Shown here piece by piece: positions 8,316 through 18,228 of a DNA stretch of 64,000 nucleotides. Within the stretch, counting starts at the first letter, position 1; every line of letters starts with the position of its first letter. The position numbers were made by a program, and so were the translations under genes. Source of the stretch: Azohydromonas aeria (lineage in GTDB: Bacteria > Pseudomonadota > Gammaproteobacteria > Burkholderiales > Burkholderiaceae_C); assembly GCF_009760915.1 (NCBI RefSeq), contig NZ_VIDQ01000028.1, positions 1-64,000 on the forward strand. The letters run 5' to 3'. The notes beneath the pieces were generated by a model. It was not told where the DNA came from. It searched no databases and was given only the letters and a program-made list of their open reading frames with translations.

Positions 8316-9407
8316 TCAGAAGGCCTTGCGCAGGCCCAGTTGGAAGACGCGCTTCTCGTTGACGTCGTCCTTCAGGTCGCCCAGAGCTTGAGCGTAGCCG
8401 GTGTAGACGGTGGTCGTCTTGGACAGGGAGTAGGTCGCCACGAGGCCAGCCTTGGCCAAGTCGGTGTCGGCACCCGCCGCGTTCTCAAGCTTGGACTTGG
8501 TGTAATTCGCACCCACGGTGAAGGCACCGAAAGGCACCGAAGCGCCAACCGTGAACGCCTTCAGCTTGGTGACCGCGCCGACGAGGTCGGGAGTAGCAAG
8601 GGAGCCAGCGAAGCCGGGGCCAGCCGCCAGATCCTTGCCCTGCTGGTAGCCAGCGAATACCTTGGCAACGCCGAAGTCGTAGTTGGCACCCAGCGACGCG
8701 ATCTTGTTGACCGTGCCACCGCCGGCACCGCCGTCCTTGTCCTTGCTCTGCTCGTAGGACAGCGCCACGTTGAGCGGGCCTTGGCCATACGTGCCCTTGA
8801 TGCCGTAGTACCGATCGGTGCCGGTGCCCGTACCCGACGACTCGTCCAGCGCGACCATGCCCTGCAGGCGGAAGCCGCCAAAGCTCGGCGAGATGTACTG
8901 GATGGCGTTGTTCTGACGCACCGCGTCGATGAACAGCGGAACGCGCCCGGCGGCGGTATTGCCGAAGGCGCCAGCACCCGGGTTCAGCACCGTGGAGTTG
9001 CCGAACGGGTTGTTCAGGACCTGCACTTCATCGTGCAGGGTGTACTGCCGACCCAGACGGACTTCGCCCGCAACAGCGGAAGCCAGCGAAACGAAGGCTT
9101 GGCGGCCAAACAGAGCGCCTTGAGCACCCGTGCCGTCATCGGCATTGAAGCCCGACTCCAGGACCACGTTGGCCTTCAGGCCAGAACCCAGATCTTCCGA
9201 CACACGCAGACCCCAGCGCGAACCCGGGCCGTAAGCAGTGCCATCAGTCAGGCGGCTGACGCTGTCGCCAGCCAGAGGTGCGTCATCACCAGCCTTCGTG
9301 TACTGATAGCTCAGATCCACCAGGCCGTACAGCGTGACCGACGATTGGGCCGAGGCAGCACCGGCGAACGCACCCAGCGCAGCCAGGGCGATCAGGGATT
9401 TCTTCAT
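8316..9407 (-). CDS. Gram-negative trimeric porin (Burkholderia/Comamonas type)
   Basis: Forms a 16-stranded outer-membrane channel for small hydrophilic solutes. The 363-residue precursor has a classic signal peptide ([21 protein letters not shown]). The mature start [15 protein letters not shown], the internal LGRQYTLHD and the terminal aromatic LRKAF (ending in Phe, needed for assembly) are hallmarks of the family. The ATG at 9407 was chosen because the upstream in-frame ATG (9422) overlaps the ribosome-binding site GGAG. Base composition is a little less GC-rich than neighbours, as expected for a highly expressed gene. Substrate specificity cannot be read from the sequence. Confidence 0.93.
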   Translation of the reverse strand: MKKSLIALAALGAFAGAASAQSSVTLYGLVDLSYQYTKAGDDAPLAGDSVSRLTDGTAYGPGSRWGLRVSEDLGSGLKANVVLESGFNADDGTGAQGALFGRQAFVSLASAVAGEVRLGRQYTLHDEVQVLNNPFGNSTVLNPGAGAFGNTAAGRVPLFIDAVRQNNAIQYISPSFGGFRLQGMVALDESSGTGTGTDRYYGIKGTYGQGPLNVALSYEQSKDKDGGAGGGTVNKIASLGANYDFGVAKVFAGYQQGKDLAAGPGFAGSLATPDLVGAVTKLKAFTVGASVPFGAFTVGANYTKSKLENAAGADTDLAKAGLVATYSLSKTTTVYTGYAQALGDLKDDVNEKRVFQLGLRKAF

Positions 9408-9516
9408 ATGCAGTATCTCCATCCAGGGTTGTGAACGAGTGGTCCCGATGCGGCGCCCTCGACGACAGGCGCCTGAAGTGCTGATCAGGCCAACCTCCTC
9501 AGCGGAAGCTGGCGCT

Positions 9517-9546
9517 ATTGCACCAGACGGGGTTTCGGCTTGCCAA
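9517..9546 (-). promoter_or_regulatory. Candidate sigma-70 promoter of the porin gene
   Basis: On the minus strand TTGGCA (9546-9541) and TGCAAT (9522-9517) are separated by 18 bases. These match 5 of 6 and 4 of 6 consensus positions. The transcript would carry a leader of about 100 bases, in the range where antisense RNAs often regulate porin mRNAs. Confidence 0.4.
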
Positions 9547-9648
9547 GGAAAGCGGCCAAAAAGCGGTCAGGCCTGTTGCCTGCGCACAACGGGCGCCCCG
9601 GGTCATCGCGATGCCATACTTTTGGGCTCACCGACCGCCGCCACACCC

Positions 9649-10296
9649 ATGTCCCGCTCGCCCAGTCCCCTCGACCTCTGGCTGACTTCGCTCGACCGCG
9701 CGTTGCGCACCGTGACCAGCAGCGTGCACGCGGCCCAGCCCGTGCCGGCCGCGGGCGCGACGGCCGAACCGGCCACACCGCTGAGCGATGAGCAAAAACG
9801 CGAGGCCGGCGCGCTGATGCGCGTCAATCACGTGGGCGAGGTCTGCGCCCAGGCGCTCTACCAGGCGCAGGCGCTGACTGCACGCTCGGCGCAGTTGCGC
9901 GAGCAGATGGCGCAGGCCGCGCGCGAGGAGATCGACCACCTGGCCTGGACGCAGCAGCGACTCGACGAACTGGGCTCGCGGCCGAGCCTGCTCAATCCGC
10001 TGTGGTACGCGGGCGCCTTCGGCATCGGGCTGCTGGCCGGGCGGCTGGGCGACCGCGTCAGCCTGGGCTTCGTCGTCGAAACCGAGCGCCAGGTGGAGCA
10101 GCACCTGGCCAGCCACCTGCAGCGCCTGCCTGAAGGCGACACCGCCTCGCGCGCCATCGTCGAGCAGATGAAGCTCGACGAGGCCCGCCACGCCGACAAC
10201 GCCCTGGCCGCCGGCGGCCTGGAGCTGCCCGCGCCCGTGCGCGGGCTCATGCGCGCCGCGGCCAAAGTCATGACGACCACGGCGCACTACATCTGA
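9649..10296 (+). CDS. coq7: 3-demethoxyubiquinol 3-hydroxylase Coq7
   Basis: Di-iron hydroxylase of ubiquinone biosynthesis that replaces UbiF in many beta- and alphaproteobacteria; it acts at the inner membrane. The 215-residue product has the ferritin-like four-helix iron ligands: Glu in [10 protein letters not shown], ExxH in EEIDHLAW, Glu in [11 protein letters not shown] and ExxH in [10 protein letters not shown] hydrophobic interfacial helix ([21 protein letters not shown]) fits monotopic membrane association. The ATG at 9649 is used because upstream in-frame sequence is not conserved-looking and overlaps the porin promoter region. Confidence 0.95.
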   Translation: MSRSPSPLDLWLTSLDRALRTVTSSVHAAQPVPAAGATAEPATPLSDEQKREAGALMRVNHVGEVCAQALYQAQALTARSAQLREQMAQAAREEIDHLAWTQQRLDELGSRPSLLNPLWYAGAFGIGLLAGRLGDRVSLGFVVETERQVEQHLASHLQRLPEGDTASRAIVEQMKLDEARHADNALAAGGLELPAPVRGLMRAAAKVMTTTAHYI

Positions 10297-10324
10297 ACCG
10301 GGCCCGAGCCCGGCGCGTCCGGGC

Positions 10325-10747
10325 TCAGGCCTCGACGATCTCGTAGCCCGTGCTCACCTCGGCGGTGCGGCCGAGCATGATGGTGGCCGAGCAGTACTTC
10401 TCGTGCGACAGCGCGATGGCGCGCTCCACCGCCGCGGCCGGCAGATTGCGGCCGCTGACGATGAAGTGCAGGTGGATCTTCGTGAACACCTTCGGATCGA
10501 CCGGGGCGCGCTCGGAGGTCACCTTGAGCTGGCAGCCGCTGACCTCGTGGCGTCCGCGCTTGAGGATCAGCACCACGTCATACGCGGTGCACGCGCCGGC
10601 GCCGGCCAGCAGCGTCTCCATCGGACGCGGTGCCAGGTTGCGGCCGCCGCCATCGGGCGCGCCGTCCATGGTCAGCAGGTGGCCGCTGCCCGTCTCGGCC
10701 ACGAAAGCCATGCCGCTGGCCGGCACCCAGTTGATCGTGCATTCCAT
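10325..10747 (-). CDS. OsmC/Ohr-family thiol peroxidase-like protein
   Basis: OsmC-family proteins reduce organic hydroperoxides with two cysteines. This 140-residue protein has the two expected Cys residues: C53 in the helix start GACTAYDVV and C119 in HEKYCSATIML. The overall order (GAPDGGGRNLAPRPMETLLAGAGAC) matches the YhfA/OsmC subgroup rather than Ohr. It converges with coq7. Upstream lie a GC-rich hairpin and a 20-bp near-perfect palindrome at 10780-10799. The exact substrate is unknown. Confidence 0.88.
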   Translation of the reverse strand: MECTINWVPASGMAFVAETGSGHLLTMDGAPDGGGRNLAPRPMETLLAGAGACTAYDVVLILKRGRHEVSGCQLKVTSERAPVDPKVFTKIHLHFIVSGRNLPAAAVERAIALSHEKYCSATIMLGRTAEVSTGYEIVEA

Positions 10748-10779
10748 CGTCGCAAGCCCCGCAGCGGGGACCCCTCACT

Positions 10780-10799
10780 GCAAAGTGCGCATTTTGCAA
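10780..10799. promoter_or_regulatory. 20-bp near-perfect palindrome upstream of the osmC-like gene
   Basis: TGCAAAGTGCGCATTTTGCA reads almost the same on both strands; only one symmetric position pair differs. It lies 33-52 bases upstream of the osmC-like start and about 50 bases before the promoter of the small RNA on the other strand. This is a typical size and place for a dimeric repressor or activator site. The regulator is unknown. Confidence 0.4.
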
Positions 10800-10851
10800 C
10801 GCTGCCCGGCCCGGCTTGAGGCAGGCATGCGGGTTTTTGCTGATGAGGTTC

Positions 10852-10880
10852 TTGCAGTGCAGCAAAAACGTGGATACACT
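10852..10880 (+). promoter_or_regulatory. Candidate promoter of the small RNA
   Basis: TTGCAG (10852-10857) and TACACT (10875-10880) are spaced by 17 bases, which would place the start site near 10887. The -10 matches four of six consensus positions and the -35 three. Confidence 0.45.
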
Positions 10881-10886
10881 GAAGGC

Positions 10887-11004
10887 GTTGTCTGCATCGG
10901 GACATTCCCGGAGAAAGTTCCGAAGCTTGCAGACTGAAGGTTGTCTCCTCCACCTCCTCCATTGGTGGATTCAAGCCCAGGGCAAACACCCTGGGCTTTT
11001 TTTT
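10887..11004 (+). ncRNA. Candidate structured small RNA with anti-Shine-Dalgarno loop
   Basis: A predicted transcript of about 118 nt with three stems and no ATG in any frame. Stem 1 pairs GTCTGCA (10890-10896) with TGCAGAC (10928-10934) and encloses a small hairpin CGGGA-CAT-TCCCG (10898-10910). Stem 2 pairs TCCACC (10949-10954) with GGTGGA (10964-10969) and exposes TCCTCCATT, complementary to ribosome-binding sites. Stem 3 is a strong intrinsic terminator. The design recalls what I remember of the betaproteobacterial toxic small RNA family (BTSR1), but I could not test this. An alternative is a leader/attenuator of ilvA, whose start is about 110 bases downstream. Confidence 0.6.
10973..11004 (+). 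terminator. Strong intrinsic terminator of the small RNA
   Basis: A 10-bp perfect stem (10973-10982 with 10989-10998) and a 6-nt loop are followed by eight T residues, the longest T-run tail in the window. Confidence 0.9.
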
Positions 11005-11112
11005 GGCCGGGTGCTTTTCGGTCTCGTCGCCAGCTGCGCATGCCGGCCCACTCATGAGCGGCGCTTATGATCTTGCGCCCCGTTAGTCGATAAACAGCCA
11101 AGGAGCCATCCC

Positions 11113-12681
<1,569 letters not shown>

Positions 12682-12697
12682 CGGCGCGGCGGCAGCG

Positions 12698-13363
12698 TCA
12701 GCCGCCCTGCCCTGGCGCCGGCTCGGGCGGAGGTGGCTCCACGTCCTGGTGCGGCACCGGCATCTCCTGCACCTGCGGCGGCATGTCTTGAGGTGCAATC
12801 GGCTGCCTCGCCATGCCCTGGAAGGCCTGGCCCGGCGGCAGGTTGTGCGGGGCAGCGGCGCCCGGCAGCGGCGGGCGGCCGTTGGGCAGTGCGCCGGCCG
12901 GCTCCTCGGTGCCGGCTGCCGGCAGCGTGCCGACGCTGGCCGTGGGCAGCGGCGGCAGCTCCAGCTCGATGCCGCCCTGGCCGCCGCGCGGCCCCAGCGT
13001 CGCGCCGCGCGTGCGCACCGACTGCAGCACATAGCGCTCGTCCACCACCGCGCCGACGCGGTAGGTGCGCGCCGTCTTGCCGTCCACGGCGATCAGCGCC
13101 AGCCCCTGTGCGCCGCCGCCGGCGGCGACCACGCCCACGAGCTGGAAACGGCCCGCGTCGGGCGCGACCTGCGGCTCCTCCTGCGCCACCGGGGCGTTGC
13201 GGCCCAGCAGCCGGTCGAGGTCGCCGCGCGCGCCCGCCGACGTGGACACCGCCACCGCCTGCGCCGGCACGGCCGGTGCGCGCGGGCCCAGGCGCAACGC
13301 CCAGAACACGAGCGTGGCGGCCACGGCGGCCCAGAGGACAAAGGCGAACAGGCGGGCTTGCAT
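12698..13363 (-). CDS. gspC: Type II secretion system protein GspC
   Basis: GspC is the inner-membrane protein that contacts the N0 domain of the GspD secretin and helps select substrates. The 221-residue product has one N-terminal transmembrane helix (about 5-22), a linker and a homology-region beta domain (FQLVGVVAAGGGAQGLALIAVDGKTARTYRVG, about 70-130). The C-terminus is a long Pro/Gln-rich tail, with no PDZ domain visible. It is transcribed away from gspG-F, 42 bases apart, so both arms may share a regulatory region. The start at 13363 is the only one giving a good membrane anchor. Confidence 0.88.
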   Translation of the reverse strand: MQARLFAFVLWAAVAATLVFWALRLGPRAPAVPAQAVAVSTSAGARGDLDRLLGRNAPVAQEEPQVAPDAGRFQLVGVVAAGGGAQGLALIAVDGKTARTYRVGAVVDERYVLQSVRTRGATLGPRGGQGGIELELPPLPTASVGTLPAAGTEEPAGALPNGRPPLPGAAAPHNLPPGQAFQGMARQPIAPQDMPPQVQEMPVPHQDVEPPPPEPAPGQGG

Positions 13364-13405
13364 GCGCCGATTATCATGGCCCCCCTTCCGACTTGCGTGT
13401 GAGCC

Positions 13406-13840
13406 ATGCCTGTTTCCTCTTCCGTCCCGCGGCGCCAGCGCGGCTTCACGCTCATCGAGCTGATGGTGGTGCTGGTCATCATCGGCGTGCTGGCGGCGCT
13501 GATCGTGCCCAACGTGCTCAACCGTGCCGACGACGCCCGCGTCACGGCCGCGCGCACCGACGTCAACAACCTGATGCAGGCGCTCAAGCTCTACAAGCTC
13601 GACAACCTGCGCTTTCCCGAAGCGGGCCAGGGCCTGCAGGCGCTGGTGGCCAAGCCCACCAGCGGCAGCGTGCCGCCGAACTGGCGCCCCTACCTGGAAA
13701 AGCTGCCCAACGACCCCTGGGGCCGCCCCTACCAGTACGTCAACCCGGGCGTGAAGGGCGAGATCGACGTCTTCAGCTTCGGCGCCGACGGCCAGCCCGG
13801 CGGCGAGGGCAACAACGCCGACATCGGCTCCTGGCAGTAA
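13406..13840 (+). CDS. gspG: Type II secretion major pseudopilin GspG
   Basis: GspG is the main subunit of the periplasmic pseudopilus. The 144-residue precursor has a type IV prepilin leader ending in RQRG, then FTLIELMVVLVIIGVLAALIVPN with the +5 Glu. The C-terminal LPNDPWGRPYQYVNPG, and GEIDVFSFGADGQPGGEGNNADIGSW with its calcium-binding pattern, are diagnostic of GspG. It starts the main gsp operon. The leader would be cut and N-methylated by a prepilin peptidase that is not in this window. Confidence 0.97.
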   Translation: MPVSSSVPRRQRGFTLIELMVVLVIIGVLAALIVPNVLNRADDARVTAARTDVNNLMQALKLYKLDNLRFPEAGQGLQALVAKPTSGSVPPNWRPYLEKLPNDPWGRPYQYVNPGVKGEIDVFSFGADGQPGGEGNNADIGSWQ

Positions 13841-13907
13841 GCCCGTCGCGGCGTACCGACGCTTGCCGCCGACTCCGCCGCGCCCGGCCTTGCACCCGGC
13901 TGTTCCC

Positions 13908-14360
13908 ATGACCCGGCACCCGGCGCAACGCGGCTTCACCCTGATCGAGCTGATGGTGGTGATGGCGATCATCGCCATCGCCGCCGGCGTCACCAGCCTG
14001 GCGCTGCGCGACGCCGACGCCAAGGCGCTGGACCAGGAAGCCGCGCGGCTGTCGGCGCTGCTGGAGTCGGCCCGCGCCCAGGCGCGCGCCGCCGGCCTGG
14101 CCGCGCGCTTCGAGCTCGGCAGCCCGGGCAACACCGACGGCGCCTTCCGCTTCGTCGGGCTGCCGCCGGCGGTGAAGATGCCCACGCGCTGGCTCGACGA
14201 GCGCACCAGCGCCGAGATCGTGGGCGCGCGCGCGCTGCGCCTGGGCCCCGAGCCGCTGATCGGCGCGCAGCGCATCGTGCTGCGGCTGCAGCAGCGCAGC
14301 CTGACGCTGGCCACCGACGGCCTGGGGCCGTTCACCGTCGTGGAGACGCCCACGTCATGA
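13908..14360 (+). CDS. gspH: Type II secretion minor pseudopilin GspH
   Basis: Minor pseudopilin that binds near the tip complex of the pseudopilus. The ATG at 13908 gives a short prepilin leader (MTRHPAQRG) before FTLIELMVVMAIIAIAAGVTSLAL, and was chosen over an ATG 15 codons upstream that would make the leader unusually long. About 150 residues. The globular part is poorly conserved, as usual for GspH. The stop overlaps the gspI start by four bases. Confidence 0.92.
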   Translation: MTRHPAQRGFTLIELMVVMAIIAIAAGVTSLALRDADAKALDQEAARLSALLESARAQARAAGLAARFELGSPGNTDGAFRFVGLPPAVKMPTRWLDERTSAEIVGARALRLGPEPLIGAQRIVLRLQQRSLTLATDGLGPFTVVETPTS

Positions 14361-14728
14361 GGCCACGGCGCGCCGCGGCGGCGGGCTTCACGCTCATCGA
14401 GGTGCTCGTGGCGCTGGCCATCGTGGCCATCGCGCTGGGCGCGGGCATGAAGGCCGCCGGCTCGCTGGCCGGCAACGCGCAGCGCCTGGCCGAGGTCAGC
14501 GCCGCGCAGTGGTGCGCCGAGAACCAGCTCACCGAGCTGCGCCTGGCGCGCCAGTTTCCCGGCATCGGCGACACCGACTTCGCCTGCGAGCAGCTCGGCG
14601 TGCGCTACAACGGCCTGCTCAAGGTGCGCCCGACGCCCAACCCCAACTTCCGGCGCGTGGACGCGGTGGTCAGCGACACGGCCGGCCTGACCCTGCTGGT
14701 GCTCTCCACCATCCTGCCGAGGTACTGA
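14357..14728 (+). CDS. gspI: Type II secretion minor pseudopilin GspI
   Basis: GspI nucleates the tip complex with GspJ and GspK. The 123-residue protein has the leader MRPRRAAAAG, then FTLIEVLVALAIVAIALGAGMKAAG. The sequence CAENQLTELRLARQFPGIGD, with the Trp-Cys-Ala-Glu-Asn-Gln pattern, is characteristic of GspI. It overlaps gspH, and gspJ begins five bases after its stop. Confidence 0.95.
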   Translation: MRPRRAAAAGFTLIEVLVALAIVAIALGAGMKAAGSLAGNAQRLAEVSAAQWCAENQLTELRLARQFPGIGDTDFACEQLGVRYNGLLKVRPTPNPNFRRVDAVVSDTAGLTLLVLSTILPRY

Positions 14729-14733
14729 AGGAC

Positions 14734-15369
14734 ATGCGACGCGCGCGCGCGGGCGGTTTCACGCTGGTCGAGGTGCTGGTGGCGCTGCTGGTGATGTCGG
14801 TGATGGCCGGCCTGGCCTGGCGCGGCATCGACGGCCTGGCGCGCGCGCGCGAAGGCGTCGAGTCCAACATCGAGGCCACCGCGCGGCTCAACACCGTGCT
14901 GGCACAGTGGGAGGCGGATCTGCAGGCGCTCTACCAGACGAGCGGCGTGCCGGCCCTGACCTTCGACGGCGCCACGCTGCGCCTGACACGCGCCAGCGAG
15001 GGCGGCGTGCAGCTCGTGGCCTGGCAGCTGCGCGAACAGCGCTGGCTGCGCTGGTCGAGCCCGGTGGTGCAGCGCTACGGCGACCTGCAGGAGCAGTGGA
15101 TGCGCAGCCAGCAGTTGCTGGGCAACGAGCCCAACCAGCTGGTGCTGCTCGACGGCATCACCGGGCTGCAGGTCTATTTCTACCGCCGCAACGGCTGGAG
15201 CAATGCCCAGTCCAGCGGCGACGTGGCCGCCGCCGACCCGGCCGCCAGCGCCGCGCAGAATGCCGCGCCGGAACTGCCCAGCGGCGTGCGGCTGCTGCTG
15301 TCGCTGACGCGGCCGCGCCCGGGCACGGTGACGCGCTCCATCGCGCTGGGCCCGCAGGTCTCGCCATGA
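14734..15369 (+). CDS. gspJ: Type II secretion minor pseudopilin GspJ
   Basis: Part of the GspIJK tip complex. About 211 residues: leader MRRARAGG, then FTLVEVLVALLVMSVMAGLAWRGIDGL, then a beta-rich domain with PALTFDGATLRLTR and QVYFYRRNGWSNAQSS, typical of GspJ. The ATG at 14734 follows a GAAGGA-like site. Its stop overlaps the gspK start (ATGA). Confidence 0.94.
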   Translation: MRRARAGGFTLVEVLVALLVMSVMAGLAWRGIDGLARAREGVESNIEATARLNTVLAQWEADLQALYQTSGVPALTFDGATLRLTRASEGGVQLVAWQLREQRWLRWSSPVVQRYGDLQEQWMRSQQLLGNEPNQLVLLDGITGLQVYFYRRNGWSNAQSSGDVAAADPAASAAQNAAPELPSGVRLLLSLTRPRPGTVTRSIALGPQVSP

Positions 15370-16373
15370 CGACCCGGCCTGCCTTCGCTTTCGGCGCACC
15401 GCGCCGCCGCCGCGCGCAGTCCGGCGCCGCGCTGCTGGTGGCGATGATCCTGGTGACGGTGGTGACCACGCTGGCCGCCGGCATGGTGTGGCAGCAGTGG
15501 CGCGCGGTGGAGGTGGAGGCGGCCGAGCGGGCGCGCTCGCAATCGGCCTGGATCCTCAACGGTGCGCTGGACTGGGCGCGGCTGATCCTGCGCGAGGACA
15601 CCCGCACCTCGCAGGTGGACCACCTGGGCGAGCCCTGGGCCGTGCCGCTGGCCGAGGCGCGGCTGTCCACCTTCCTGGCCGCGGAGCGCAGCGCCAACGC
15701 CGACGACGGCCCGGAGGCTTTCCTCTCCGGGGACATCACCGACGCGCAGGCGCGCTACAACCTGCGCAACCTCATCCGCACCACCGAGCAGGGCAAGCTC
15801 GAAGTCGATCCGAAGCAGCGGCTGGTGCTGCAGAAGCTGTTCACCGTGGCCTCGCTGTCGTCGGGACTCGCGGACCAACTGGCCGGGCAGCTGCTGCTGG
15901 CCATGGCCGAGGTGCCGGACGCGCAGGCGCCGCTGATGCCCCGCAGCCTCGACCAGATGACCTGGCTGGGCCTGGACGAGGCCACGCTCGCCAAGCTCGC
16001 GCCGCTGGTGGTAGTGCTGCCGGTGCCAGGCACCAAGGTCAACCTCAACACCGCGCCGCGCGAGGTGCTGGCCGCGGTCGTGCAGGGGCTGGACCTGGGC
16101 AGCGCGCAGCGCCTGGTGCAGCGGCGCGAGCAGCAACCCTTCAGGGCGGTGGCCGAGGCCACGGCGCTGTTCTCCTCCACGCCGCCACCCGACTTCAGCT
16201 TCACCGACGTCAAGTCCGACTACTTCGAAGTGCGCGGCCGGCTGCGGCTGGGCGACCAGGTGCTGGAGGAGCGCTCGCTGGTCAGGCGCGTCCAGAACGA
16301 GGTCGTGGTGCAGCGGCGCGAGCGCGTCAGCGCCATCACGGCGCCGCCGGGCACGGCCGCGCCGGCGCGTTAA
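15366..16373 (+). CDS. gspK: Type II secretion minor pseudopilin GspK
   Basis: GspK caps the pseudopilus. The 335-residue precursor has a basic leader ending in QSG, then AALLVAMILVTVVTTLAAGMVWQQW, which lacks the +5 Glu, as is normal for GspK. The large alpha domain contains RYNLRNLI, and the helix-hairpin-helix-like segment VNLNTAPREVLAAVVQGLD is diagnostic. The start overlaps gspJ. A 95-bp gap without a gene follows before gspL, the longest gap inside the operon. Confidence 0.95.
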   Translation: MTTRPAFAFGAPRRRRAQSGAALLVAMILVTVVTTLAAGMVWQQWRAVEVEAAERARSQSAWILNGALDWARLILREDTRTSQVDHLGEPWAVPLAEARLSTFLAAERSANADDGPEAFLSGDITDAQARYNLRNLIRTTEQGKLEVDPKQRLVLQKLFTVASLSSGLADQLAGQLLLAMAEVPDAQAPLMPRSLDQMTWLGLDEATLAKLAPLVVVLPVPGTKVNLNTAPREVLAAVVQGLDLGSAQRLVQRREQQPFRAVAEATALFSSTPPPDFSFTDVKSDYFEVRGRLRLGDQVLEERSLVRRVQNEVVVQRRERVSAITAPPGTAAPAR

Positions 16374-16468
16374 CGTGACCTTTACGCAACTGCGGTAGCC
16401 TGCCGCCCCGGCCGAGCCGTCCGCGCCGCATTGCGGCGACGCAACAAACTCAGTTAGCCTCGACTCAC

Positions 16469-17704
16469 ATGTCCATCCTCGTCGTCCAGATCCCGCCCCG
16501 CGACCGCATCGGTGCCGACGGGGCTGCCGCGCCGGCCCGCGGCGGAGGCGAGTTCAGTTATGTGCTGAGTCCCGACGGGCTGGCCGTGGGCAGCAGCGGC
16601 CGCTGCAGCGCGGCGCTGCTGCCGCGCGCCGACACGGTGCTGGCCCTGCTGGCTGACGCCGACTGCAGCTGGTTGCGCATCACCTGCCCCAAGGCACCCG
16701 CGGCCAAGCTGCGCGCGGCGCTGCTGGGCGTGCTGGAGGAGTCGCTGCTGGAAGAGCCGGAGCAGGTGCACCTGGCGCTGGCGCCCAAGGCCGCGCCCGG
16801 CGAGTCGGCCTGGGTCGCCGCCGTGCACCGCCCCTGGCTCGCGTCGCAACTGGCGGTGCTCGAAGGCGCGGGGCTGCTGGTGGAGCGCGTGCTGCCCGCG
16901 GCCTGGCCCGACGCCACGCAGGCGCACGGCCACTTCAGCACCGTGCCGGGCGACGATCCGCAGGCCGCGCTGCGCCTGACCTGGAGCGATGCCGACGGCG
17001 TGGCCGCGCTGCGGCTGCAGGGCAGCATGGCGCGCCAGCTGCTGGCGCGCTGGCAGGAGCAGAACGCGCGCTGGACCGCCACGCCCGCCGCCGCCGCTGA
17101 GGCCGAGCGCTGGCTCGGCGCGCCGGTGCAGCTGCTGGGCGACGAGGAGCGCATGCTCGAAGCGGCGCGTTCGCTGTGGAACCTGCGCCAGTTCGACCTG
17201 GCACCCCAGCACCGCGGCATGCTCGCGCTGCGCGACGCGTGGCGCCAGTTCCGCAGCCCGCCCTGGCGCCCGGTGCGCTGGGGCCTGGTGGCATTGGCGG
17301 CGGTGCAGATCGTCGGCATGAACCTCAACGCCTGGCAGCTGCGCGCGGGGCTCCAGCAGCGCCGGCTGGCGATGGAGCAGACGCTGCGCTCGGCCTTCCC
17401 GGAAATGCGCGCGATCCTGGACGCGCCGCTGCAGATGGAGCGCGAGATGCAGACGCTGCGCGCCGCCGCGGGCCGCCCCGGCGAGGCGGACTTCGAGTCG
17501 CTGCTGTCGGCAGCCGCGCTGGCCTGGCCGGAAGGCCGGCCGCCGCTCGATGGGCTGCGCTTCGAGCCGGGCCGGCTCACGCTGCCCGCCGCGGGCTGGA
17601 GCCCGGCCGAGATCGAGGCCTTCAGGACGCAGCTGCGGCCCGGCGGCTGGGTGGTCGAGGCGGCCGACGGGCGCCTCACGCTGCGTCCGGAGGGCGGCGC
17701 ATGA
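16469..17704 (+). CDS. gspL: Type II secretion inner-membrane protein GspL
   Basis: GspL recruits the GspE ATPase to the inner membrane and dimerises with GspM. The 411-residue protein has a cytoplasmic actin-like domain (about 1-260), one transmembrane helix (about 268-290, WGLVALAAVQIVGMNLNAW) and a C-terminal periplasmic ferredoxin-like domain. Conservation is low, but length, topology and position between gspK and gspM fit. The gap upstream could hold an internal promoter, but I see no convincing one. The stop overlaps gspM. Confidence 0.92.
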   Translation: MSILVVQIPPRDRIGADGAAAPARGGGEFSYVLSPDGLAVGSSGRCSAALLPRADTVLALLADADCSWLRITCPKAPAAKLRAALLGVLEESLLEEPEQVHLALAPKAAPGESAWVAAVHRPWLASQLAVLEGAGLLVERVLPAAWPDATQAHGHFSTVPGDDPQAALRLTWSDADGVAALRLQGSMARQLLARWQEQNARWTATPAAAAEAERWLGAPVQLLGDEERMLEAARSLWNLRQFDLAPQHRGMLALRDAWRQFRSPPWRPVRWGLVALAAVQIVGMNLNAWQLRAGLQQRRLAMEQTLRSAFPEMRAILDAPLQMEREMQTLRAAAGRPGEADFESLLSAAALAWPEGRPPLDGLRFEPGRLTLPAAGWSPAEIEAFRTQLRPGGWVVEAADGRLTLRPEGGA

Positions 17705-18228
17705 ACGCGACGACCCACTCCGCGGCCGCGCGCGAATTGCAGCGCCTGCACGTGCTGCGCGAGCAGCTGCGCGCGCGCTGGCGCGCCCTGGCCCCGCGCG
17801 AGCGCCGGCTGCTCACCGTGATGGGCGTGCTGCTGGGCGTGCTCTTCGTGTGGCTGCTGCTGGTGCAGCCGGCCTGGCGCACGCTGCAGGAGGCACCGCC
17901 GGAGATCGACCGCCTGGAAGCCCGGCTGCAGCGCATGCAGCGCCAGGCCGCCGAGGCGCGCGAGCTGCGCGCCACCGCGCCCGTGCCGGCGGCGCAGAGC
18001 CTGGAGTCGCTGCGCGCGGCCACGGAGCGCCTGGGCGAGCGCGCCAAGCTGGCCGTGGCCGGCGAGCGCGCCACGGTCACGCTCACCGGCATTGACGGCC
18101 AGCAGCTGCGCGACTGGCTGGCCGAGGTGCGCAGCGGCGCGCGCGCCCGGCCGGTGGAGGTGCAGCTCACGCGCGCGGGACAGAATTTCAGCGGCAGCGT
18201 GGTGCTGGCGCTCGGAGGCGGCTCCTGA
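17701..18228 (+). CDS. gspM: Type II secretion inner-membrane protein GspM
   Basis: Partner of GspL in the assembly platform. About 175 residues: a basic cytoplasmic N-terminus, one transmembrane helix (about 40-58, LLTVMGVLLGVLFVWLLLVQP), a coiled-coil region and a small periplasmic domain ending in a VEVQLTRAGQNFSGSVVLAL-like beta strand. The start overlaps gspL (ATGA) and the stop overlaps gspN (TGATG). Confidence 0.92.
   Translation: MNATTHSAAARELQRLHVLREQLRARWRALAPRERRLLTVMGVLLGVLFVWLLLVQPAWRTLQEAPPEIDRLEARLQRMQRQAAEARELRATAPVPAAQSLESLRAATERLGERAKLAVAGERATVTLTGIDGQQLRDWLAEVRSGARARPVEVQLTRAGQNFSGSVVLALGGGS

Noticed and set aside
10887-11112. Threonine/isoleucine leader-peptide attenuator for ilvA
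   Set aside because: There is no ATG and no Ile/Thr-rich peptide before the terminator, so classic peptide attenuation is not supported; a non-peptide leader remains possible.
13363-13406. Bidirectional promoter between gspC and gspG
   Set aside because: The 42-bp gap is too short and has no recognisable -35/-10 pair; the true promoters may lie inside the flanking genes.
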